Below, one piece after another: positions 1 to 5,553 of a stretch of DNA of 9,249 nucleotides. How positions within the stretch are numbered: position 1 is the stretch's first letter; every line of letters begins with the position of its first letter. The DNA is from CAYIGN01 sp964363055 (lineage in GTDB: Bacteria; Patescibacteriota; Minisyncoccia; Sungbacterales; HO2-52-23), in the NCBI GenBank assembly GCA_964363055.1, contig CAYIGN010000029.1, positions 1-9,249 of the forward strand. The letters are read 5' to 3'. The notes below the pieces were generated by a model, which saw only the letters and a program-made list of their open reading frames with translations, did no database searches and was not told where the DNA came from. The translations under genes and the position numbers were made by a program.

Positions 1-196
1 CATCTCAAAAATGCATTTGGGCTGCAATCGGCGGATTTCTGCAAAGCCGCCTCCTTAGGGGCTCTGCGTATCTCTGATACGCATCGCCCCTGTCAAGACG
101 CGAGGCGCATTTCGCAGCAGCGGAATCGCCCCGTCTCCGGCGGCGGATGAGCGACGAAATCCGCACAATTTCGCCTTCAAAGCGATTTTTGAGATG
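1..196. repeat. Imperfect palindromic element with 12-bp inverted ends (MITE-like or structured RNA)
   Basis: The ends are perfect 12-bp inverted repeats: CATCTCAAAAAT at 1-12 and ATTTTTGAGATG at 185-196. Inside them a second perfect pair, GCGGATTTC at 31-39 and GAAATCCGC at 156-164, lies at nearly equal distance from each end. CCGCC and GGGGC blocks follow in the same order on both arms. The left arm also holds a local hairpin at 58-90: GGGGC 58-62 pairs with GCCCC 86-90, and TGCGTATC 65-72 pairs with GATACGCA 76-83 around a TCT loop. No U-tract follows on either strand, so it is not a classical intrinsic terminator. No convincing gene lies here. The element starts 4 nt past the ftsH stop and may continue left of the window. 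It could be a non-autonomous mobile repeat, a REP-like 3' barrier, or a structured RNA; the sequence alone does not decide. Confidence 0.55.
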
Positions 197-200
197 GGTT

Positions 201-2018
201 CTACTCTTTCACCAATTTTTCAAACTCCTCCCGCTCGATGGTCTCTTTCTCTATGAGTACGCCCGCGATCTGGTCAAGCTTGGCCCGGCGGCGCGCCAAA
301 ATCGCTTCGGCCTGCTTATAGGCTTCATCCATCAGACGTTTCACCTCCTCATCAATCACCCGCGCGGTTTCTTCCGAGTAGTTGCGCTCGGTGGTAAGTT
401 CACGTCCCAGAAAAATCAATTCCTCGCGCTCGCCCAGGGCAATCGGGCCGACTTTGTCGGACATCCCGAAGCGGGTTACTAAACTCCGTGCGATGTCAGT
501 CGCTTTTTTCAGATCATCCCCGGCGCCGGTGGTAAGATCGCCAAAAACAAGTTTCTCGGACGCGTAGCCGCCGAGCGACACTGCCAATTCATCCAGAAAA
601 TGCGAACGCGAGTAAAGATGCCGATCTTCAACCGGGAGTTTCAGGGTGTAACCGGCGGCGCGGCCACGCGATACTATAGACACCTTGTGCACCGGATCAG
701 TATGAAGGAGCGAAGCCGCCACCAAGGCATGCCCGGCTTCGTGATAGGCCAAGATTTTTTTCTCCTGCAGGGATAGGATATGGCTTTTGCGCTCCGGGCC
801 GAGCAGCACTTTTTCAATCGAATTGATCAAATCCATCTGGGTCACCTGTTTGCGGTTCTCGCGCGCGGCCAGGATCGCCCCCTCATTAACCAGATTGGCC
901 AGGTCCGCACCCGAAAACCCGGGAGTTCGCTCGGCAATCGCGCGCAACTTCACGTTTTCAGCCAAGGGCTTGTTGCGGGTATGGATCTTGAGGATTTCCT
1001 CGCGGTCATTGATGTCGGGCAGATCAAGAATCACTCTCCGGTCAAATCTCCCCGGGCGCAAGAGCGCCGGATCCAATATATCCGGCCGGTTGGTGGCCGC
1101 CAGAGTGATCGTAGCATCACTCGTTTCCATTCCGTCCAGTTCCACCAAAATCTGATTCAGGGTCTGCTCCCGCTCATCATGCCCTCCGCCGATTCCTGCC
1201 CCGCGGATTCGGCCCACCGCGTCAATCTCGTCAATGAACACGATTGATCGGCCGGACTTTTTGGCAAGACGATAAAGATCTCTTACCCGTGAACTCCCGA
1301 CCCCTACGAATAACTCAATGAACTCCGATGCCGACATATAGAAGAACGGAACACTTGCTTCGCCGCTGACGGCTTTTGCCAATAAACTTTTTCCGGTGCC
1401 GGGCGGCCCTACCAGCAATACGCCCTTGGGGATTTTGGCGCCGATGTCAAGAAACTTTTTCGGGTATTTCAGGAAATCAACTACCTCTTTCAATTCTTCC
1501 TTGGCTTCCTTCACTCCGGCCACGTCCTTAAAAGTAATCTTCTCCTTTTGTCCTTCCGGGCTGATGAGCCGCGCCCGCGATTGTCCGAAAGAAAAGGCCT
1601 GCATTGATCCTTGCTGGACCTTGCGCGCGGTAAACCAGATGAAGAAAGCGATCAAGAGCACCGGCCCCAGAATCGGCAGGAGCACGGCCAGGGCGAAATT
1701 GAAGCCCCCGCGGTTTTCAACCGAGATTTTGATATCTTTTAGCTCTTCCGGTTTGATGCCGTAGTTGCGCAGGGTCTCGGTAATGCCGGATTCAAACTCT
1801 TTCCCGGCGCTGACGGTCTCCCCGTTCTTGAGCTTAATCTCCATGGCGCCGTCGGTCACCAAAATCTCGGCAACTTCCCCGGCCTTGATTTTCTCAACGA
1901 CTCCGGAGAGCGGAATCTCCTTCTCTTCGCCCAGAAATCCGGCCAGGGAGGAATAAAGCAGGGATATCGCCATCAAAGCGATCAAGACCCAAATAAAGTT
2001 TTTTGAAAGATTTTTCAT
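201..2018 (-). CDS. ftsH: ATP-dependent zinc metalloprotease FtsH, membrane anchored
   Basis: FtsH is a hexameric AAA+ protease in the cytoplasmic membrane that extracts and degrades misfolded membrane proteins and short-lived regulators. The 605-aa protein has the full family architecture. There are transmembrane segments at about 9-28 and 109-131 with a small extracytoplasmic domain between. The AAA+ module has Walker A GPPGTGKS (204-211), pore loop FVGVG (237-241), Walker B VFIDEID (260-266) and the second region of homology around TNRPDILDPALLRPGRFDR (309-327). The M41 peptidase has HEAGH zinc ligands (426-430) and the third acidic ligand in GAGDDLKKAT (D502). Length is typical for the family. 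I chose the ATG at 2018 because it begins with the usual short basic stretch before the first membrane helix. A TTG at 2078 would add 20 residues unlike the family. No clear SD precedes the ATG. It is divergent from the gene at 2208, and its 3' end abuts the 1-196 palindrome. Confidence 0.98.
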   Translation of the reverse strand: MKNLSKNFIWVLIALMAISLLYSSLAGFLGEEKEIPLSGVVEKIKAGEVAEILVTDGAMEIKLKNGETVSAGKEFESGITETLRNYGIKPEELKDIKISVENRGGFNFALAVLLPILGPVLLIAFFIWFTARKVQQGSMQAFSFGQSRARLISPEGQKEKITFKDVAGVKEAKEELKEVVDFLKYPKKFLDIGAKIPKGVLLVGPPGTGKSLLAKAVSGEASVPFFYMSASEFIELFVGVGSSRVRDLYRLAKKSGRSIVFIDEIDAVGRIRGAGIGGGHDEREQTLNQILVELDGMETSDATITLAATNRPDILDPALLRPGRFDRRVILDLPDINDREEILKIHTRNKPLAENVKLRAIAERTPGFSGADLANLVNEGAILAARENRKQVTQMDLINSIEKVLLGPERKSHILSLQEKKILAYHEAGHALVAASLLHTDPVHKVSIVSRGRAAGYTLKLPVEDRHLYSRSHFLDELAVSLGGYASEKLVFGDLTTGAGDDLKKATDIARSLVTRFGMSDKVGPIALGEREELIFLGRELTTERNYSEETARVIDEEVKRLMDEAYKQAEAILARRRAKLDQIAGVLIEKETIEREEFEKLVKE

Positions 2019-2031
2019 CGATTTGCCGTAA

Positions 2032-2060
2032 ACTTTACCATGATTAAGACACTGATGCAA
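2032..2060 (-). promoter_or_regulatory. Possible ftsH promoter (extended -10)
   Basis: Reading the minus strand, TTGCAT (2060-2055) is followed after exactly 17 nt by TAAAGT (2037-2032). TAAAGT is preceded by TGG, which gives an extended -10 pattern. It would start transcription about 10 nt before the ftsH ATG, leaving a very short leader, which fits the lack of an SD. The -35 match is poor (3/6), so this is a weak call. Confidence 0.3.
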
Positions 2061-2087
2061 GACATCTACTGTCTTCAAGAGCTTCTA

Positions 2088-2115
2088 TTGGACTTTTTTT
2101 ATTCTGTGGTATATT
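2088..2115 (+). promoter_or_regulatory. Possible promoter for the GGCT-like gene
   Basis: TTGGAC (2088-2093) and TATATT (2110-2115) are separated by 16 nt in the AT-rich divergent intergenic region. The -10 box matches 5/6 positions and the -35 box 3/6. It would leave a leader of about 85 nt before the ATG at 2208. Confidence 0.35.
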
Positions 2116-2180
2116 CTGTGATATGTAAAATTAATCGTTCTCTGCATAATATGGTCTCCAAACAAACGCATAATTCCAAA

Positions 2181-2201
2181 CGTAAGCGCTTGCGAAAGGA
2201 G
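2181..2201 (+). promoter_or_regulatory. Near-perfect palindrome abutting the SD of the GGCT-like gene
   Basis: CGTAAGCGCTTGCG (2181-2194) is a 14-nt palindrome with one T/C asymmetry, which would pair as G-U in RNA. It is followed immediately by AAAGGAG (2195-2201), a strong SD 6 nt before the ATG at 2208. It could be an operator or an RNA stem that affects ribosome access. The SD itself is a firm observation and decides the start. A regulatory role for the palindrome is inference. Confidence 0.45.
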
Positions 2202-2207
2202 ATACCT

Positions 2208-2687
2208 ATGTTGCAACCGGTTCCTATCATCCGCATTTTCGGCTATGGATCGCTGCTAAACGAAAAAACGATTCAGCGCCGGCTACCGGGGCAAAAAATC
2301 GTCAGTCGCGCGACGCTCGGCGGATACCAACGGACTTTCCGCAAGCTCGGCAACGATCACGTCTACCTGACGCTTCGCCGCCGGACGAATTCCACCGTCA
2401 TTGGCACGCTAATTGACGTATCGCCGCCGGAACTCGCCATACTTACATGCTCCGAGCCCGGCTACACGCTGGCGGATATCACCGACGATATGTTGGATAA
2501 TACGTCGACATCCCCCCGCGTCTACTGCTTTATCGCTCCGCCAGTTGAGATAGTCCCGGATCATCTAAAATCCATTCGCAGGAGCTACCTCAAGACGTGC
2601 CTTGATGGCTTGCCAGAGGAAGAACGCGAAAGATGGTTTAAGGAAATCGAGATCCCCGAGGGGGTCGCGGTCGCCGAGGACGAATAG
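2208..2687 (+). CDS. Gamma-glutamylcyclotransferase-fold (GGCT/AIG2-like) protein
   Basis: The 159-aa protein fits the GGCT-like superfamily, whose members cyclise gamma-glutamyl amides to 5-oxoproline or act as gamma-glutamylamine cyclotransferases and transferases. The signature FGYGSLL lies at residues 11-17, where the family binds the substrate gamma-glutamyl group. A core strand VIGTLIDVS (64-72) follows. E83 in SEPGY (82-86) sits where the family's catalytic glutamate occurs in an E-x-GY context. The C-terminal quarter is charged (EEERERWFKEIEIPEG) and not diagnostic. No signal peptide or membrane segment is visible, so it is probably cytoplasmic. I chose the ATG at 2208 because AAAGGAG lies 6 nt upstream and the signature begins right after it. 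An in-frame ATG at 2040 would add 56 residues from AT-rich promoter-like DNA. The gene is followed by its own terminator and looks monocistronic. The substrate is unknown. Confidence 0.86.
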   Translation: MLQPVPIIRIFGYGSLLNEKTIQRRLPGQKIVSRATLGGYQRTFRKLGNDHVYLTLRRRTNSTVIGTLIDVSPPELAILTCSEPGYTLADITDDMLDNTSTSPRVYCFIAPPVEIVPDHLKSIRRSYLKTCLDGLPEEERERWFKEIEIPEGVAVAEDE

Positions 2688-2692
2688 TATCC

Positions 2693-2726
2693 AGACCGCA
2701 GGCAGTCCCTGGGGTCTTTACTTTTT
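2693..2726 (+). terminator. Rho-independent terminator after the GGCT-like gene
   Basis: AGACC (2693-2697) pairs with GGTCT (2713-2717), and CAGG (2699-2702) pairs with CCTG (2708-2711), across a G/G mismatch and around a 5-nt loop. The T-rich run TTACTTTTT (2718-2726) follows. It begins 6 nt past the stop codon. Its 3' arm and T-run overlap the -35 box of the next promoter. Confidence 0.8.
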
Positions 2727-2745
2727 CAGGAGGACGTGGTATAAT
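2717..2745 (+). promoter_or_regulatory. Strong extended -10 promoter for the gene at 2840
   Basis: TTTACT (2717-2722, 4/6) and a perfect TATAAT (2740-2745) are separated by exactly 17 nt. TG at 2737-2738 gives the extended -10 TGnTATAAT. This is the best sigma-70-type promoter in the window. Transcription would start near 2752, leaving a leader of about 88 nt. Confidence 0.75.
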
Positions 2746-2787
2746 TGGATTATTGCTGCTCTTTCGCTAGTTTAGATTCCACCGGGA

Positions 2788-2818
2788 TTGGGGACTGGTC
2801 GGCGATAACCCAAACCAG
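2788..2818 (+). promoter_or_regulatory. Possible alternative stems in the 5' leader of the 2840 gene
   Basis: TTGGG (2788-2792) can pair with CCCAA (2809-2813), and CTGGT (2795-2799) can pair with ACCAG (2814-2818). The two pairings interleave, so they would be mutually exclusive alternatives or a tight pseudoknot. They lie about 10 nt upstream of the SD GGAAGGTG (2828-2835). The stems are only 5 bp each, so chance is possible. Confidence 0.25.
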
Positions 2819-2839
2819 GACAAGAAAGGAAGGTGACAG

Positions 2840-3661
2840 ATGTCACGCCTAGATTTCCAAGGGGTACACGTCTCTACGGATTATGCCAGCAGACGGGAAC
2901 TGATTTTGAGTTCCCAGGGGTGGCAAGAGATACTCGTCACAGATAAATCGGAGCATATAGATCTGAGGGTCGGTGTTAACAACCAAGAAGACGTGTTTCC
3001 GTTTACGGTGTCCGGGGGAAAAGCCGAATACTTGGCGGGTGAATGCGTCTTGTCAGTTCCGGTCCGTTGGGATAGGGATATCCCACTCACCAGACAGAAG
3101 GGCGTTGACAATATCGACGTCATTCTACTGGACGAGGATGGACCGTACACCGACGTCCAAATCGGTCTGATCACTCGTAGGGGCCGCTTCTATGTCACCA
3201 TTCAACAGGTCTATAAAGGATGGATTACACGGACCAGGGTGAATGGTGCCGGACGGGTGGCCTTTGAACTGATTCCTACTGATCCAATCCATGCATATCC
3301 CGGGTGCGACTATGCCAATATCTGGCGTCCGATGGGCGAAGAGCTCATCCGGATGGCCCGGGAACTTGGCACCTCGCGACCGCTTTCTATGGTCAGGAAA
3401 CTCTCGGAGGTCAAAGTGGTGCGATGGAATCCTCCGCTCGTGTCGGTATCCTCTGGCTGGTCGCGCGGGGTGGTGCTGTTTTTTAACATGATCACCGGCA
3501 CTGGTCAGATTGAGCAGGTTGGTACGGGTGAACTATATTTCGTTCACTTCAACCAAATCCTCGGGGGGGACCAAGTTCCGGTTCTCGAGCCGATGACCGG
3601 CGTGTACTTCCGGCCCCAAGCTGGTGAACACAAGGTCAAATCGGTCAAAGCCGCGGCATAA
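2840..3661 (+). CDS. Protein with unrecognised N-terminus and C-terminal cold-shock-like domain
   Basis: I do not recognise residues 1-205 of this 273-aa protein. They look soluble, with alternating beta-type stretches and a short helical part (EELIRMARELG, 167-177), and have no signal peptide or membrane segment. From about 208 to 270 the order of features matches a cold-shock (CSD/OB) domain: GVVLFFN (210-216) for the usual G.VKWFN, TGTGQI (219-224) in place of RNP1 KGFGFI, LYFVHFNQI (232-240) matching RNP2 LFVHFSAI, and a closing G.YF.P..GEHKVKSVK. The RNP1 aromatics are replaced by T and Q, so nucleic-acid binding may be altered. Translation starts at the ATG at 2840, supported by GGAAGGTG at 2828-2835. 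The gene has its own strong promoter and terminator, so it is an independent unit. A role in RNA binding or regulation is inferred from the C-terminal domain only. Confidence 0.85.
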   Translation: MSRLDFQGVHVSTDYASRRELILSSQGWQEILVTDKSEHIDLRVGVNNQEDVFPFTVSGGKAEYLAGECVLSVPVRWDRDIPLTRQKGVDNIDVILLDEDGPYTDVQIGLITRRGRFYVTIQQVYKGWITRTRVNGAGRVAFELIPTDPIHAYPGCDYANIWRPMGEELIRMARELGTSRPLSMVRKLSEVKVVRWNPPLVSVSSGWSRGVVLFFNMITGTGQIEQVGTGELYFVHFNQILGGDQVPVLEPMTGVYFRPQAGEHKVKSVKAAA

Positions 3662-3697
3662 CTAGATCAAACGCCGCGATAGGGAGGTGATAACACG

Positions 3698-3734
3698 CCC
3701 GGGGTAGATGCGCTTACGCATCCCCCGGGTTTTT
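3698..3734 (+). terminator. Very strong Rho-independent terminator
   Basis: CCCGGGG (3698-3704) pairs with CCCCGGG (3723-3729), and GATGCG (3707-3712) pairs with CGCATC (3717-3722) around a CTTA loop. A TA bulge interrupts the 5' arm, and five T follow (3730-3734). This 13-bp GC-rich stem closes the 2840 transcript. It lies 36 nt past the stop, after an unexplained SD-like sequence at 3681-3691. Confidence 0.92.
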
Positions 3735-3791
3735 CAATTACCCAGAATAACTCGCATAAATGCATAATTTTTGCTACGGTTTGATAGAAAT

Positions 3792-5297
3792 ATGGATAGC
3801 AAGTTTTTCCATGCCTGGCGCAGGTATGTGCCGAATCTTGGGGAGGCACTCCAAAAAATTCAGGAAAAGACCACGATTGCCGTGGGAGTTGCGCCGTATC
3901 CACGGATAATGCCCGCCCTTTTTCTTGAACGCTACGCGATCTACTGCGTAAAGGATGCGGTTGACATTGACCTCCTGCGAAACTACACGCAGATTTTCTG
4001 CCTGGAGGAAAAGTACCCCAAGATCGCGGCAAAAGTACATGCAACAGGATATTTGTTACGGAACTACGCGTTTCAGGCATTTTTGAAATCGCGCCGCCGC
4101 CCCTTCCGCCTTATGTTTTACCAGACCACCCCCAAGATTGTTGCAACGCTTGAAGAACAGGGGATTGAATGGCTTGGCAATCGTCCGGAGAGCTTTGAGG
4201 GCGTGATGCTGAAGGGGGACTTCCGTGATCTTGTCAAACAACGCGGATTGCCGTCAATTCCGGATTGGCGCCTGCCGCGCGAAGAGTTTTTGACGAAATC
4301 TTTTGCGGATTTATGGGCGCATTGGAATCGGCCCTTTGTGGTGCAGCGCGCGGATTTTGACGTAGCCGGGGAGCTCGGCACGTTTTTCATCCGCACCGAA
4401 TCTGACTGGCATAAAATGCATGATATTTTATCAAAAGATGAACGTTATCACCTCGTCACCATCTCTCCTTTTATCGAAGGCCACTCGGTTTCGATGCTCG
4501 GCTGCATCACGAATCAAGGAATACTGACATCAACCCTGCAACTGCAGTTGATTGATGTGCCGGAGTCGCTGCACGGGCAATTACCGACTGGCGTGTTCCT
4601 TGGGCATGACTGGGCATTCCGCTTATGGTCGGAAGAGACCGAGCGTACTGCGCAAAAAATCGTAGAATCAATCGGCGATCATCTTGCCTCGCGCGGCTTC
4701 AAAGGCATCTTCGGCATTGACATGCTCTACGACGCGAAGACGCAGGAAATTTTCCCGATTGAATGCAATCCACGCTTTACCGGCGCACTGCCCGTCTATT
4801 CACTGATGATCGCGCACGCGGGGATCCCAACCATTGAATTTTTCCATATGGCAACACATCTTGGAATAAGCATGGATTTCAATTTCAACGCCGTAAATCA
4901 GGCGTTCAAAAACCGGCTGCCGCTCGCCCATATCTCATTGACACCCAAAGGCATCAAGGAAATGAAATTGCCGCTTGCCGCAGGGATTTATTCATACAAT
5001 CGAAAGGCGCAGATGCTCCGCTTTGAACGACCGGGAGCATTTTATTGGGACTTCAGAAATGAGAATGAGTTTATGATCATTGACTCTCTGCCCCGGCCGG
5101 GGGGAAGAGTGATCCAAAACGTGCCTCGTCTCTGCAAGCTCATCTTCCCGAGGCAGATCGCTCGCTCGACATTTTCGGTTGATCCAGAAACCGGGGAATT
5201 GATTACACAACTCTCAACCGCGCTCCGCCGCGACCAGCCGACTCCATCCGCAGAAGAATCGCAGGAAGAAGCGACAGAACTGCTTGGAGAAATCTAA
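3792..5297 (+). CDS. ATP-grasp domain ligase of unknown substrate
   Basis: ATP-grasp enzymes activate a carboxylate as an acyl phosphate with ATP and ligate it to an amine or thiol. The 501-aa protein has a pre-ATP-grasp region (about 1-135). The nucleotide-binding part follows, with K141 in LKGDFRDLVKQRGLP and the strand FVVQRADFDVAGELGTFFI (182-200). SPFIEGHSVS (225-234) is the equivalent of the family's E.EG..(v/s)v strand. The metal site is in GIFGIDMLYD (305-314) and FPIECNPRFTG (321-331), with D310, E324 and N326 the likely Mg ligands. Residues about 375-480 form an extra C-terminal region, and the last 20 residues are an acidic tail. I prefer the ATG at 3792; a TTG at 3771 would add 7 residues. 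No SD precedes either start, and CATAAT (3763-3768) could be a -10 box. The gene is monocistronic between the terminator at 3734 and the TA island. Substrate and pathway cannot be told from sequence. Confidence 0.92.
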   Translation: MDSKFFHAWRRYVPNLGEALQKIQEKTTIAVGVAPYPRIMPALFLERYAIYCVKDAVDIDLLRNYTQIFCLEEKYPKIAAKVHATGYLLRNYAFQAFLKSRRRPFRLMFYQTTPKIVATLEEQGIEWLGNRPESFEGVMLKGDFRDLVKQRGLPSIPDWRLPREEFLTKSFADLWAHWNRPFVVQRADFDVAGELGTFFIRTESDWHKMHDILSKDERYHLVTISPFIEGHSVSMLGCITNQGILTSTLQLQLIDVPESLHGQLPTGVFLGHDWAFRLWSEETERTAQKIVESIGDHLASRGFKGIFGIDMLYDAKTQEIFPIECNPRFTGALPVYSLMIAHAGIPTIEFFHMATHLGISMDFNFNAVNQAFKNRLPLAHISLTPKGIKEMKLPLAAGIYSYNRKAQMLRFERPGAFYWDFRNENEFMIIDSLPRPGGRVIQNVPRLCKLIFPRQIARSTFSVDPETGELITQLSTALRRDQPTPSAEESQEEATELLGEI

Positions 5298-5387
5298 TCC
5301 ACCGGCGGTATGAGATTGTCAGCACTACGCATTTTGTATACCATAAGTTTATGCATTATGAGATAATACACACGTGAAGCAAGTACT

Positions 5388-5497
5388 ATGCGCCTGGAGC
5401 ACTGTCCACTGGAAAAATTGAAGCAAGAGATTCTTGTTATTCTGGGAAAGCATCTTGATATTTCGCCGTATCAGGTGTTTTTTCTTCGGGTCGCGGG
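5388..5497 (+). repeat. Direct repeat, left copy (brackets the BrnT module)
   Basis: This is the left copy of a direct repeat whose right copy is at 6105-6220. The offset is 717 bp, and 54 identical bases occupy 5406-5459 and 6123-6176. It begins at the shared TATGCGCC and ends at the shared GTCGCGGG. The sequence between the copies holds the whole brnT-antitoxin module. Confidence 0.9.
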
Positions 5498-5534
5498 TGG
5501 CCGCCTGAGGAGTCGCACCCTTGACATTGTATAA
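5388..5534 (+). pseudogene. Truncated, decayed copy of the MNT nucleotidyltransferase gene
   Basis: The frame from ATG 5388 to TAA 5532-5534 gives 48 aa beginning MRLEHCPLEKLKQEILVIL, almost the same as the intact MNT gene at 6105. Nucleotide identity is about 93% over the first 95 bases, with 54 identical bases in a row (5406-5459). Compared with the intact copy, one T is added in the run at 5478-5483 and 7 nt (CTCGCGC) are missing after 5489. The net change keeps the frame but replaces FGSR with LR, deleting the catalytic GS. Similarity stops near 5497 and the copy ends before any Asp pair of the active site. It cannot be an active nucleotidyltransferase. The 90 nt before it (5298-5387), after the ATP-grasp gene, hold no terminator and only a weak promoter candidate (TTGTAT 5334-5339, TATGAG 5357-5362). 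Confidence 0.88.
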
Positions 5535-5549
5535 CTGAGTATATTCACT
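5521..5549 (+). promoter_or_regulatory. Candidate promoter/operator region for the BrnT module
   Basis: A perfect TTGACA -35 (5521-5526) lies just before brnT, overlapping the tail of the MNT remnant. With 17-nt spacing the -10 is TTCACT (5544-5549), a weak match. TATATT (5540-5545) is a better hexamer but only 13 nt away. Using the 17-nt spacing, the transcript would begin almost at the ATG (5554), giving a leaderless or near-leaderless mRNA, in line with the missing SD. The AT-rich repeats TATAT at 5540-5544 and 5549-5553 are candidate operator half-sites for the ribbon-helix-helix antitoxin, by analogy with BrnTA autoregulation. Confidence 0.4.
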
Positions 5550-5553
5550 ATAT

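Noticed and set aside
58..90. Hairpin as an ftsH Rho-independent terminator
   Set aside because: The stem is strong but no T-run follows on the minus strand (or the plus strand), so it does not fit an intrinsic terminator.
780..1247. Plus-strand open frames opposite ftsH
   Set aside because: They are antisense shadows of the conserved FtsH AAA+ coding sequence.
2019..2078. TTG start for ftsH at 2078
   Set aside because: It adds 20 residues unlike FtsH N-termini, and the ATG at 2018 gives the usual short basic start before the first membrane helix.
2040..2207. N-terminal extension of the GGCT-like gene from an ATG at 2040
   Set aside because: The added 56 residues come from AT-rich intergenic DNA with promoter-like hexamers, no SD precedes 2040, and a strong SD precedes the ATG at 2208.
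3708..3767. 19-aa reading frame starting inside the terminator stem after the SD-like sequence
   Set aside because: The SD is 16 or more nt away, the start lies in a stable terminator hairpin, and the peptide has no recognisable features.
3667..4080. Open frame on the minus strand opposite the ATP-grasp gene
   Set aside because: It is antisense to a well-supported gene and crosses the strong terminator; it has no family features.
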